From Quercus robur (taxonomy: Eukaryota; Streptophyta; Magnoliopsida; Fagales; Fagaceae), in assembly GCF_932294415.1 (NCBI RefSeq), contig NC_065541.1, forward strand, positions 53,546,290-53,610,289: a DNA stretch of 64,000 nucleotides, given 5' to 3'. The position numbers and the translations under genes are program-made. The stretch's first letter is position 1. The number at the start of each line of letters is the position of its first letter. The notes below the pieces were generated by a model. It worked only from the letters and a program-made list of their open reading frames with translations. It was not told where the DNA came from and ran no database searches. This document shows positions 34,678 to 45,858 of the stretch, piece by piece.

Positions 34678-35836
34678 TATTGTACGTGAATTTCGACAAA
34701 TCCAAAAATATATACATTTTTTTCTTATATCCTCCATATTTGAAAATTTTCAAGAAAATCAAAGATTAATAACTTTGTCATCAATCAAATTTTTTAAATT
34801 TTCGAGTTTTTGTAGTCTAAAATTATACATAAAAAATAAATTTATGAATCAAAAGTAAATAACATACAATTGACATGAAATTTGACATGCATTTTAATAA
34901 CATAAAGATTAAATAACATGTAATTCAACAATTAGATTTTCAAAATTGACCATGTTAATTTATTTAATAAGAGTTGTAGCCTTAGGGTATAATTAAGTTT
35001 GTAGTCAAACTTTATCCTTAAAATTTAGTCCCCTTAACAATATATTAGGTCCTTACAAACAAAAAGAAAAATCCTAAGAAAATTTTTATCTAACCAAAAT
35101 TTTGATGGAGATGTAACTTGCAACATTGATAATGAGACTATTATACAAAAATTTCAAAATAAAAAAATTTGTAGAAAGAAATTGTAAGATTTTATGTATT
35201 TGTGTGAGTGTGCATGTTTTTTTTTTGGTTAATATATGAAGTTCTCTTTTAATTAAATTTTGTGTAATTTAAATTTCTTAATGACTACCCTAGAAAATAT
35301 TCTTAGAGTCGCCACTGTGATTCTGTGAATGTAATTTGGAGAGTGAGGAAGTGCTGTGGCCCATAAGCTTGTTGTACAAGGTGGGTCCAATCAAGAGCTG
35401 TTTCTAGGTTTAGAGTTTGGGATTGAAGGGATCCGTTTTGGAGTGCCATAAGGTTGGTTTGAAGGCTTGAAAAATATGAATGGGACACCTTAATAGAAAG
35501 TTCATTCTAGTGCTGGGTGGATTTTTTTTCTTGGGTTTAAGAGGGACAAGTGGTGGGTTTCGTCAGTAGCTGTGAAATTGGTTTGAAATTGAAGAGGATA
35601 GTGACCAGAGGCATTAATGGCGTCGATGGACAGCCACTCCAGTGAAGTTGGTGGTGAGGGCGGTGGGATATGATGAGTTTTTTTTTTTAATTAAAAGATC
35701 ATCTAAATTTAAATAATAAAAAAATTGAAATAAGAAAATAGCATAAATCTAGCATTTTAATTAAATAAATAATGGCATGTTTTTATTTGTGTAGTATAGA
35801 GTGGAGCAAGAAGTGTGGGACAGAAGATTTGGACTC
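34063..35836. mobile_element. Mutator-like element, 1774 bp, 9-bp target duplication
   Basis: Ends GAGTCCAAATCTTCTATC and, inverted, GAGTCCAAATCTTCTGTC, with similarity continuing about 70 bases. The 9-bp direct repeat TATTAAGAT lies at 34054-34062 and 35837-35845. Block C is uninterrupted near 58830. It contains a second, hAT-like element (34456-35317) and no transposase. Confidence 0.9.
34456..35317. mobile_element. hAT-like element nested in the Mutator-like element
   Basis: Ends CACTGGCGGCTCTACG and, inverted, CAGTGGCGACTCTAAG resemble those of the hAT element at 33019-33966. No matching 8-bp flanks were found, so the ends may be eroded. A stretch at about 34755-34900 matches the inverted sequence of the MITE at 59948-60307. 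Confidence 0.65.
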
Positions 35837-36346
35837 TATTAAGATGACCAAAAGTTACTGCACCACGTTCAATTTTCTTTAAATAACTAACAACATTCAA
35901 TTTGTATTAGGATCTCTCTATTTGTTATTAAAACAGAGAGGGTCCACATTACAGCAAAGATTTAGCTCTTCACAAATCTAAAAGTGTAGTGGTGTCATAT
36001 CACTTAAACTCAGTTATCATTTCTTTTCAATTAGATTTGTGAAAATTAGCCGTTGGAAACTTGGTATGGATAGGAGAGCATACATATATTATGTATTGAA
36101 GATAGTACCAATAGTAAATTCCCGCCATGTTGGTGGAGCAGCAACCTCAACCTACATGTCCGTAGTGTACCCGCACCAGTATCCCTGGGAATCAAATATT
36201 GAGAGAAAAACTGAACTAAATCTCGTTAACTTGAAAATGAAATACAAGACTCTGTTTTAACACTGGACTTACTAATTTGTTACAGTTAGTAAGTTAACAA
36301 TTATAATAATGAGATTTACACAATTTTTCCTCTTGCTAAACACTTA

Positions 36347-36486
36347 GGGTCTATTTGGTAATGTTGTTCTACTAATATTGTTTATATTTTTTGGAAATAC
36401 GTGTGAGTGAAAAAGTGCGTGAAAATACATGTAATGTTGTTTAAAAACTAAAAATTGTTATTTAAGTGCATGTACCAAATGGGTCA
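36347..36486. mobile_element. Small MITE with TTA flanks
   Basis: About 140 bp, ends GGGTCTATTTGGTAATG and, inverted, TGACCCATTTGGTAC, flanked by TTA at 36344-36346 and 36487-36489. A degraded relative of its interior occurs near 13555-13640. Confidence 0.65.
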
Positions 36487-36589
36487 TTAGCTTCGGTAAT
36501 TAACTTCCCACATTCACATTTCTCTCCTTCTCTCTCACTCAACTTTCAACTTTCTATTCTTCTCTCTCACTCACAACCTTCACCCCTCT

Positions 36590-37810
36590 CTTTTTTCATT
36601 TGTCTTATATGTGCTCTATGTTAAGAAAGCCATGGTGGGCGCACCGGTCATGGAAGTTGCATAAAGTTAATAATACTTCTCTTAGGGTCTGTTTGGTTGG
36701 AGGAGTAGAAAAGTGGAAGGAGGGAAAATTGTGGGAGGATGGAAAATATTTAGTTTTCCCTCTTGTGTGTTTGGTTGGAGGGGTGAAAAAGTGAGAATGT
36801 GGAAAACTCTTTTGTTTGGTTGGAGAGAAAAAGGAAAGAATGGAAAATGTTATTTATATAAATTGACTATTATACCCTTGTTACATAATATATAAGAAAT
36901 AGATTTATTTGTACTCATTAAATAATATAAAATTTACTACATCATATATATAAATTTATATTATTATTTTTATTATTATAATGTAAAAATTACAATAGTG
37001 TACATATAAATTTAATTGTGCAAAAGATTTTGTAACCAGCAAAAATGTGGTTAGCAAATTTACACTACATTTGCTAACCACATTGAAAAAAAAAAGAAAC
37101 AATAATAGATCACGTTGAAAAAAAAAAAGAAAAAAGAAAAAAGAGAAGAGAACCTGGACACGTTGGTGTGCTCTATGCTGTGAAGGTAATAAGATGAGCA
37201 GAAGCAAAAAAGTGATAAGGATTTGTGGGCAAAAGTCATTAGGTGGGGTAGGTGAGAAGGTCATGAATAAGGGTATTATGGTAAAAGAGGTGTGAGGCAC
37301 TTTTTCTCTTCCAGCTTTTCCTCCCAAATAATTTGTGGGCCCGGGAGAGAAAATTTTCTCCTGGGTATTCCTTCCTCCCTATTTTCTCTCTTTTGCCAAA
37401 CAGTGAAAAACACTATTTTCCACTCTATTTTCCTCCCTATGTTTTCCATCCTCCCTAAATTCCCCCCAACCAAACACAGTGTTAGAGTTAGAATAGAGGC
37501 AGCAATTGGTTCTTCAAATTTATTTTAAAAAACCTGTATTTTCGTTGTTTTTCCAACGATAACTGGCTATTGGGTAGTATGATGGCAAACCCTTTGTTAG
37601 TTGGAAAAAAGGCATGCACCACGGGATCTTAAAGCCTATAGTAGCCATCGAAAGGTTATCTTGGCTTTCTTTTCCAAAGATTGGATCTTGGGTGCGTGTT
37701 CTTCATCACTAGTTTCAACCAACTTCAAGATATGGTACATTGGCGGAAACGGAGCGATGCTAGAAGAGGGCCCATCTAGTTGATTAAGTCTGAGCTTGGC
37801 ATGAAGAACG
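36590..37810. pseudogene. Kinase-like gene fragment, copy D (rearranged)
   Basis: A short piece near 36628-36650 (GCCATGGTGGGCGCACCGG) matches the loop-side end of hairpin C. A minus-strand piece at about 37600-37810 encodes degraded ILKLVETSDEEHAPKI and neighbouring residues. The CT-rich leader of the kinase-like gene is also present at about 36500-36590. A 797 bp element separates the two pieces. This looks like the remains of a fourth, collapsed hairpin. Confidence 0.55.
36685..37481. mobile_element. PIF/Harbinger-like element, 797 bp, TTA target duplication
   Basis: Ends GGGTCTGTTTGGTTGGAGG and, inverted, CACTGTGTTTGGTTGGGGGG, flanked by TTA at 36682-36684 and 37482-37484. Subterminal TTTTCC/GGAAAA-rich repeats are typical of this group. 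No transposase. Confidence 0.75.
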
Positions 37811-38261
37811 TGTATCTATGGTTGTCAAAATCCCGATTTTAATCCTATGATCCTACGATTTTAGGCTCATACCTCCCCAAAACAATCCAGATATTTCAAG
37901 GATCTTTGTGATCGTTCAGGATCAATAGGATTATATGATTCTGACGACTCCAAACAATCCTGGTTTCTTATAATCTTCAGTAACTTGACAGATGGCTTAG
38001 TTAGACCCTAATGAAAAATAACATCCCAATAAACCAAGTTTTGCTATTCTAATGTAGAGAGATAGAGTGTCAATTGTACCCAAATAAAAAATAACATTGT
38101 AATAGAGTGTCACGTTTTGAGGTTTTTGATCTCTTTAAAAAATGCTTACAAATGGATGTAGTGATGTATGGTAATTACATCAAATAGATGCAAATATTTG
38201 GTTTTTTATGAATGACTGTATAATTTATGTGATTATTTACATACCAATGTAGATTCAAGAA

Positions 38262-39480
38262 TTTTAGAAGTGTTGACAAAATCTATCATATGAAGGTCAT
38301 GAAATATGTGAATATTATTTATTTATTTAGTTTAAAAATTATAGAACTATAATTTAATACATAAGATACTAACGAAGTTTAGTGGTATATAATCTTGCAT
38401 ATCATTCAATTAAAACGATATTATTAACTTTTTACATTTAATTATATGGTATAATTTAGTTATTAATAATAATCCTATATATGTATGTATGTATAATATG
38501 GAGAAGTATAGATAAAAAATAATGCAATAAAATTCAACTTTTAGATAATACTTATTATATTTCTTGGGATATACTTATTTTTTTTATAAAAAAAATTAAA
38601 AAAAAAAAAACTTTAAACATTTATAGAATAATATTTATAAATTTACAAATAAGAAAAATCTGTGCAACACTTGGGCCAATAACTAGTGTATGTTTTGTCA
38701 GTTAGTTGGGATTGTATTCTTTCCAACTCATGTTCATGGATTATAAATAGGTTTGACCAAAATGTTATTTATATATCGAATGTCCATGTTTGGAAAAGAA
38801 TATGCATGTGGTGGCTAAGTTTGATATTAGAATAGATCAATTAAAAAAAATCAATAATAATAATAACAAAATTGAAAAGAGACATTAATAAATCGCAAAC
38901 AAAATTGAAAAGGGACAGTACACATACCTATAATTAATCACCATATATCCCAAATGATGATTTGTCAGTTAGCTGGGATTGTATTCTTTTATGACCAAAC
39001 GTAAAAGTTAGTAATCCATTATCCACTAATAGCAATAAGTTGACAAGAAAACGTAAATGCATCAATTTAATTTTCACCTAACTTTAACTCAATTTTGGGA
39101 TTGATAATAAATAAAGAGAGAAAAGTAGAAGAGTGAGAACAAAAAACGATACAATCTGAGCTTATTTGTTTGTAGAGGCGTGCACTGTAGCATGCACACA
39201 GTTGACCGTACACTCAGTAGTCAGCACCAGAATAGGGACTGAGGTAGCAAATAGAAATAGCAATGCTGAAATTTTTTCTTTTTTTTTTTTGACAAAAGCG
39301 ATAGAAAGCAATGCTGAAATTGAATAGAGGAGACAAGGGAATACAAAAGGCGTTAAAATGAGTACTGGATTGGATACTGGAGAGCATATACAAGAAGACA
39401 AGATTGTACCAGTACATTAATGCCTCAGCCTGACGAGAAATTGCTTGAATTTGAATAGCACGTGGTTTCCTCTTTATCTA
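38262..39480. repeat. Duplicated spacer, third copy
   Basis: Least interrupted copy of the spacer (see 20645-23480). It shows the empty sites of the LINE fragment at 21215-22197 and of the solo LTR at 22282-22906. It has its own small insertion at about 39269-39310. No gene. Confidence 0.85.
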
Positions 39481-39619
39481 TATTTCTAATCTTTCACTAG
39501 TTTGTAGCAAATTGATTTAGACCTCAGCTTAGCCACTTTCATTTCTTAAATTTTGATTATTGTTTTGTGCCCATTTCTAAATAATGTGTAGACATAATCG
39601 CACGACTAAATGTTTCTCA

Positions 39620-40010
39620 TTTATTTTGTTAAAACTGAAAATTTTTTGTTAAAAGTACTGTAAATAAAGATAAAAGTTAGCTGATATAGTACCGTGAGAC
39701 CCATAAATAGTACCAAAATGTGCAGTGGGGCCCATGAATAGTAGCAAAAATAAGCTAAATAGTAAAATAAGTTGGCAAAATTAATCATGTCAAACGGACA
39801 CTTATTTTTTGGCTAAATAAGCTGTTTGGCTAGCTTATTTTTTGTCAACTTATTTTTGCTACTATTCATGGCTCCTACTACACTTTTTGGTATTATTCAT
39901 AGGTCACACTGTACTATTTCAGCTAACTTTTACCTTTATCTACAGTACTTTCAGCAAAAAATTTTCAGTTTTAGCAAAATAAACGGATCCCAAACAGACC
40001 CTAAGAACGA
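39620..40010. repeat. Head-to-head pair of one MITE (palindrome)
   Basis: 39620-39815 and 39820-40010 are inverted copies of one element; both contain CTTTTACCTTTATCTACAGTAC-type sequence on opposite strands. A third copy sits in the SET gene intron at 59415-59611. The right end is CAAACAGACCCTAAG. Confidence 0.75.
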
Positions 40011-40460
40011 ACCCAAGTAATGAAAATTTTCTACAAAACTTTTTCAATCCCAATCCCACCCATTCGACCTGCAGGGCATTGGCCATGGCATGGCTCTTGC
40101 ACAAATTCGACATGAGGGGATTGGATTTGTTGTTTGATCGTAGAGTATGGAAATGTGGGAATGAAAGTTATCGGCTCTATAATATGTAGGAAAAATAAAT
40201 ACTATCAAGCAAAAAGTACAAGCAAATAGTCTGTTTAGTTAGGTGATTTAGGAATTTAAAAGTGCATTTTTAAAACTCAAAATATTGTTTTGCAACTATA
40301 ACTCATAACTTTTTTATAAATGTTCATTTTAAACCAAAAATTTTGTTTCATAATGTTTTGTACAAACACACCAAATATTGAAATTTGATAAACTGTTGTT
40401 AAAGTGATTTTTTTTTTCTTAAAATTCTCCATCTCTCTCTCTATAATTCTCGGAGTGTAG

Positions 40461-41060
40461 CTTTTTTTTTTTTTTTAGAAAGAAAACAATTTGTATTAAA
40501 ACTAAGAAAGGCCATAAAATCAGTCTAATAAACAGAAGCAACCTGTGGAGGAACAGATTCTATCCATACAATAAAACTAGAAACAATAATAGCATGCCTA
40601 GCTAAACTATGAGTGACCTTAGTACATTCTCTCTTAACATGAGAGTAAAGTAATTGAAAGAAATCATGCGACACAGATTTTGCATTTGCAATTAACAGGC
40701 CATATGAAGATAAAGAAGCATCCCCCTCAGCAAGAGCATCCATAACTACCTTAGAATCACCCTCTAGAACTACGTGTGTAATACCCAGCTCCAAAGCAAA
40801 CTCCAAAGCTCTCGTCGCAGCTAAGGCCTCTATTTCTACAGCTTGAAATTCATGCGGGAGTAGTTGAGAGAGAGAGGCAATGACCATACATTGAGAGTCT
40901 TGAGTAACAACTTCGATGCCAAACTTATTTTCAGCAACAAAAGTAGCTCCATTGAAATTGATTTTGAAGCATGCCGAGGGGGGAGTTTGCCACAAAGCGC
41001 GGGTCCGCTGCTGGGGCAAAGAACGTGGTACTTGCAGGGCCATGAATTCCTAATGTCGAT
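40461..41060 (-). mobile_element. L1-type LINE fragment, 3' part (RNase H), split by the gypsy element
   Basis: The minus strand encodes an RNase H domain with an open frame at 40525-41043, including IEALAATRALEFALELGI, VVLEGDSKVVMDAL and LLYSHVKREC. The first catalytic Asp of the INFDGA motif is Asn here, and the last catalytic Asp region is altered, so the enzyme would be inactive. The poly-A tail appears as a T run at 40462-40476. The upstream half of the LINE resumes at 51570, across the gypsy insertion. A stop lies just before 41043. Confidence 0.85.
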
Positions 41061-41519
41061 TGATGAGGTGCAACTTCGTCAGTCTCAGTAGGCAGATGGA
41101 ACTCCTCGTCGATGCCTGGTCCTCTTATGAAAGGTGGTCACAGGTGTGGTGCCTGCCACAACGGCTCTGATGCCAAAGTTAGAACAATCAAGCTGTTTGC
41201 AGAACTAAAAAACAAGAAGTGTATCTTCAGAATCTTAATTGTGTACCTTATGCTGCAAAGGTTGGAGCTTTATACCTGTGAGCCTGACTGCTAGCCGTTG
41301 GAGTGTAAATGTTCTTCTTTCATAACGCCTCAAGCCCAATTATGGGGCTTTTATTAGCTTCCAACGGTCTGCTTTGCTGGTTTCGTAACTGCCCAGGTTA
41401 CTTGCTGGCACCATTGAATGACCTTCCTTTCCTCGTCGTTGTTGGTTTGTTGGTCGTCATGGGATATCCTCGTCATAACTCTACCTCGTCATCATTACAT
41501 GTTCTCGTCAATCCCATCA
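41061..41519 (-). repeat. LTR (3' LTR in element sense)
   Basis: 459 bp, starting TGATGAGGTGCAACTTCGTC and ending ATCCCATCA on the + strand. It matches 51111-51569 except at seven single-base differences. Confidence 0.97.
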
Positions 41520-41532
41520 ATTGCCCCCCAGG
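41520..41532 (-). promoter_or_regulatory. Polypurine tract candidate
   Basis: On the minus strand this reads CCTGGGGGGCAAT immediately before the 3' LTR, the position and G-rich composition expected of the plus-strand primer. Confidence 0.6.
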
Positions 41533-42030
41533 TTCTATGGTCGTCAGTGACGTGTCAGGAGGGCCACAGAAGGTGAAAAGTTTCGTTCATTGAGTTGTTT
41601 GTGACGCTTGGGATTTCGTTTCGAATTTAATGATGGATGGCGGCGCGGTATGGAACGTGGCCACGTGGCATATGCTGATTAAGGGTATTAATGGCACGAC
41701 CCTTGGGTTTCCCGCTGCTTTTCAGTTTCCTTGGGTTTTTGAGTTTAAAAAACTTTTCTTTTCCTTCATTCTGGTTTTTCCCTTCCTACTCCGAGCATTT
41801 GTCCCTTTTGTTTCTGTCACTATTTCGTTCTCATTCCGGTGATTTTGACCTTGCTCCAGCGACAAATTTCTCCGACCTCGACTGCTCCTCTTTTCAAGGT
41901 ACGTTATTTCTTCGATTTCTCAGATTATTCTTTTATGAACCTTTTTGCAAATTCCTGATTTTCCCTTTGTCTTTTTCTTTTGTTGTTTTTTTTTGTGTTT
42001 GGGCGTTTAGGATTGGGTACCCCCCTTTTC

Positions 42031-44246
42031 ATGGTTAATTCTTCTGAGGTTTGGGAAGCTTGCCCCTCAGTTTCTTTCTTTTTTGCTCGCTTAGGGGCGG
42101 CTTTGGGTGTTTTTGGGGACTTTTTTCCGTTGATTGGGGATTATCTCTTTGAAGGTAGTGGTTTGAGTGTGGTGTTAGGGGAGCTATCTCCGATTTTGGG
42201 TCGGTCACTGGCTTGGTTTGAGAGAGAGACGAAGAGGATGTCTGAGGTGAGGTCTAGTGAGTTAGATACTGGGTTGTCGTTTAGCGGTGGCCCAGTCGAA
42301 GGTGATACAGCCGTTTCTGCCCCTCGTCAGGTTAGGGCTTTTTATGCTCTCAACGAGGAGTGTGGGTTGGACGCTAATACAGTGGCCAGGTTTAAAGATA
42401 GGTTTCAATTTCCTGCGCGGGTCCGCGTTCATCGGCCTGGTCCTGACGACCGGGCTTGTCATTTCTTTCCTAGGGAAGTGTGCCTCTACGAGGCTGCTTT
42501 CACTTCAGGACTCAGGTTACCCGTCCATCCCTTTGTGATGGAGCTCCTAGACTACTTTGGCATTGCCCCCGGGCAGCTTATGCCTAACTCCTGGAGGATA
42601 GTTATTAATTGTATGGAAATATGGCTAGCGGCCAATGAGGACATGATCAAAGTGAGTGAGCTGGTCCATATCTATCGTTTGAAGGAATCAAAGGAGTATG
42701 GATATTATGAACTAGTTCCTTGGACGAGGAGGGATAGGATCGTTAAGGGTCTAGCCTCGTCATTCAGGTACTGGAAGTCACGTTTCATTTTCGTGTCCGG
42801 GGATGGCTTTGAGACCCCTTCTAGCGAGGCTTGGGGTGATATCCCAAGGTTGCTTCGTCAGTGGGGAACCCCAGACTTAGGTGCGTCCATGTTTCTTCTT
42901 GTCTGTTTATTTTTACCTTGCATGTTTGGTCGTCTTTAACCGCTTGCTCATTTTCTTGTGTAGTTAAGAAACGCCCAAAGTTGAAGAGCAAATACCGGGT
43001 TCGTGTCCAGAAGGCGATTGAATACGCGAAGACAATTGAGAGCTGGGACGACCTTCTTGATCCACGAACACTTTCTTTCTATTGCTTAGGCCCGGATCCG
43101 TCTCCTTACGTTCTGCGCAGTATTACCATCGAAGAGAAGAAGAGTAAGTGTTTTCTTCGTCGGTACTGTCCTTTACCTGCATACTTTGGATTTCTTAAAA
43201 TTTTTATTTTTATTTTTTTTAGAGATGACGACCAAGTTTAATAAGGACATGTATGCCAAGATGAGGGCCAAGAAGGATGAGCCCTTGTCCAATATTGGCA
43301 AGAAGATCATTCGTGTTACGGGGAAGGGACCATCTGTTGTCCCCTCTGCAGATGTCACTCCAATCGTCTCGGCAGTTGAAGGCGTAAGGGTGGCCTCCCC
43401 AGCTACCTCAGTTGAGGAAATCCCCACCCCGTCGTCCAAGAGGCCGAGATTGTCTGCCAAGGACAAAGAGAAGGAAAAGGTTGGCTCGCCCATCTTTAAC
43501 GACGAGGGAGCGGCCGTGGAGCGGGCACATAACATCGTGCGGGCTGAGGACCTTAAGGTATTTTCTGGAGTGCCTGTCAACGTGGTTGCGGGTCAGCACG
43601 TCCACAAAATTGTACAGGTAAGGTCGTCACATGTTTTCCCTGTTTCCCTCTTATATCGATCTTCACTTTTCTTTTTACTGACGCATTTATCTTCCTTCGT
43701 CAGGTGTTGGGTGAGAGCCTTCACCTTGCCTCTGAGTATCTTACTCAAGAGGCCAAGGTGGCTTCTTTGACGTCCAGGATGGAGGCTCTGGAAAAGGAGA
43801 ATTCTGCACTCAAAAAGGACCTCATTGAGTCCATGGACGGGGCTACAACCTTGAAGGAGCAAGTCAAGGCTTTGAACTCTGATCTCAGGGTTGAACGTCA
43901 GCTGAACTTAGAGAAGGACGACTAACTTCAGGCGGCGAAGGAAAAACTGAAGACGATTGCGGCTAGGTCTGTCGAGGCTTTCCAGCAAACTGAAGAGTAT
44001 TCCACAGTACTCTTCAGTTGGTACTTCAAGGGCTTCGAGCTCCTTCGCAGATACCTCGTCAAGCACCCTGCTGGAGTTGATCTACCGTCTCTGGATTTGG
44101 AAGTGGTGGATCAAGAGATGGCTGCTGACGAGGCCACCCAATCCTCTCTGCCTGAAGGTGATGCTCCTGGTGGCGACGCCCCTAGTGCTGAAGACACTTC
44201 TGCTGTTGACGGCTCAGTTACTGACGCTCCGGAAGCCCGAGCTTGA
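42031..44246 (+). pseudogene. Antisense, spliced four-exon gene of the Tat element (putative gypsy-type transposon protein)
   Basis: Exons 42031-42880, 42964-43143, 43223-43617 and 43704-44246 join in phase with GT-AG introns to 655 codons. A further leader intron is plausible at 41899-42010. An alternative start is Met at 42238. The N-terminal half carries VRVHRPGPDDRACHFFPREV, YEAAFTSGLRLPVHPFVMEL and YFGIAPGQLMPNSWR. These resemble the plant 'putative gypsy type transposon' domain (Transposase_28, as recalled). Then come a basic, Ser/Pro-rich linker with KRPRLSAKDKEKEK (nuclear-signal-like) and a coiled coil (about 43740-43930). A TAA at 43923-43925 interrupts the last exon; the same frame stays open beyond it to 44246. 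It runs opposite to gag-pol. Its function in these elements is unknown. Confidence 0.8.
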
Positions 44247-44614
44247 TCCTTGGAAAAATTATCTCTCATATTTGCCCATTAAGTTTTAGGCCTTTTTTTT
44301 TTTTTTTTTTTGAGATGTACGTATATATTTTGTTTTTATTTTTAGAACAATATCTTTTGGCCCTGTTAAGAGAAACAAGGATAATTGCCCTATGTTTTTG
44401 GGCTTTTCTATAATTTAACGTTTATCTACTACTGTCTGTGTTTGTGCCCATGTGCGTGACTTTAGCATAAATTTTTTGGCGTACCTTGTATTTGGCTGGT
44501 ACTTAGTGCAAATTCCTTGTGATTTGCTCGTTTGTTGTGGATATTTGTCTTTTTTCTTGTTCTTTCCCTTGTCCAAGTCCTTGGTTCATTCGGTGGGACT
44601 TTGCCATTTGCGTA

Positions 44615-45690
44615 CCCCTCGTCAGTGATTTACATCCGTCTTGGCGGAATCTTATCACTTAGCTCTTGTTTTCCTTTGTTAGGGTGACTTAGGCTGCGTT
44701 TGAATCGACTTCAAAGTGATTCCGGAAATGATTTTCCGGAAAATAGGTGTGTTTGGTTGGTCCGGAAAATTCTATTTTCCGGAAATTGAAATCCGTTGAC
44801 CGAAAAAAAAGGCCTTTGACCACGGAAATCAATTACCACTTCTATTTTCACTTCAAAGGATTTCCGGAAAAAGAGAGAGAGAGAGAGCGCGCGCGCGCGA
44901 GAGGAGAAGACCAGTCCGACGACGGCGATCGACGCTTCGCGAGATCGCGTCGTCGATCGCGATCTCGCCTTCGCGAGATCGCGCCGGATCGAGATCGCGA
45001 TCGACGGCGCTATCTCGCGAAGTGTTGTTTGCGAGATCGTGCCGTTGATCGCGATCCCGCCTTCGCGAGATCGCGCCGGATCGAGATCGCAATCGACGGC
45101 GCGATCTTGCGAAGCGTCGATCGCGATCTCGCGAAGGCGAGATCGCGCCGGCGAGATCGCGATCTCGGATTGCGATTGTGTTTGCTGGATTTGTGTTTTC
45201 TGGGTTGTGGCTTGTGTCTGGATTTGTGTTTTCCTTTCTTCTTTTCCAAACACTAGAAAATATTTTCCGGAAAATTTTTTGAAATGCAACCAAACACACA
45301 TAAATATTTTCCTTTTCCAGAAATTAGCATTTCCGGAAAATATGTATTTTCCGGAAAACGTTTTACGGCAACCAAACACAGCCTTATATCCCATTAAGGA
45401 ATCTCGTCTTTTATGGCTTCGTCAGTGATTTACATTCGTCTTGGCGGAATCTTATCACTTAGCCTTTTTTCCTTTTTTAGGGTGACTTACATCCCATTAA
45501 GGAATCTTGTCACTTAGGGCTTCGTCAGTGATTTACATCTGTCTTGGCGGAATCTTATCACTTAGCCTTTTTTTCTTTTTTAGGGTGACTTACATCCCAT
45601 TAAGGAATCTTGTCACTTAGGGCTTCGTCAGTGATTTACATCCGTTTTGGCGGAATCTTATCACTTAGCCCCTTTCTCATATTCGCTGAC
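44615..45690. repeat. Tandem repeats in the retrotransposon 3' region, about 105-bp unit
   Basis: Four copies of a unit marked by CGTCAGTGATTTACATCCGT and TTGGCGGAATCTTATCACTT, starting near 44619, 45420, 45525 and 45627. Removing the nested element at 44692-45383 restores a period of about 105 bp between the first two. Satellite-like tandem repeats in this position are known from Tat elements. Confidence 0.8.
44692..45383. mobile_element. PIF/Harbinger-like element nested in the retrotransposon, CpG-rich core
   Basis: 692 bp, ends GGCTGCGTTTGAATCGAC and, inverted, GGCTGTGTTTGGTTGCCG, flanked by TTA at 44689-44691 and 45384-45386. The uninterrupted tandem repeat GGTGACTTACATCCC nearby confirms the site. 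The core (44890-45170) is a dense array of GATCGCG/CGCGATC motifs, including two tandem units of roughly 105-120 bp with CCTTCGCGAGATCGCGCCGG. Open frames on both strands there are repeat artefacts. Confidence 0.85.
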
Positions 45691-45858
45691 TTTGTCGTCA
45701 ATGACATATACTCGTCAAAGTTGTCGTCAATGACATATGCTCGTCAAAGTGGACTCCTGTTAATTTGACTTACGATTGACTGGACCTGTCTGCATAAAGA
45801 CATCAAAGGATAAGAAATTTTTATTGAATTCAGGAGCAATTGCCTTTGTCTATAACAT

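Larger units (their letters stand above)
29880..36055. repeat. Duplication block B (kinase-like fragment plus SET 3' end)
   Basis: Aligns with block C (55480-59060) in order and orientation once the insertions at 31323-31548, 32094-32308, 33019-33966 and 34063-35836 are removed. Homology ends at TTAGATTTGTGAAAATT (36040-36056, matching about 59056). About 580 bp containing two SET exons is deleted near 32863. Confidence 0.85.

Noticed and set aside
40525..41043. A host RNase H-like gene
   Set aside because: The poly-A tail, LINE-type order and continuation at 51570 show a LINE fragment; the first catalytic Asp is changed to Asn.
42262..43605. Minus-strand open frames opposite the antisense gene
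   Set aside because: No protein features, and they overlap a better-supported spliced + strand gene.
44711..45428. Several long open frames on both strands (up to 227 codons)
   Set aside because: Produced by the GATCGCG repeat core and TIRs of the nested element; the translations are Arg/Asp/Ser repeats with no domain.
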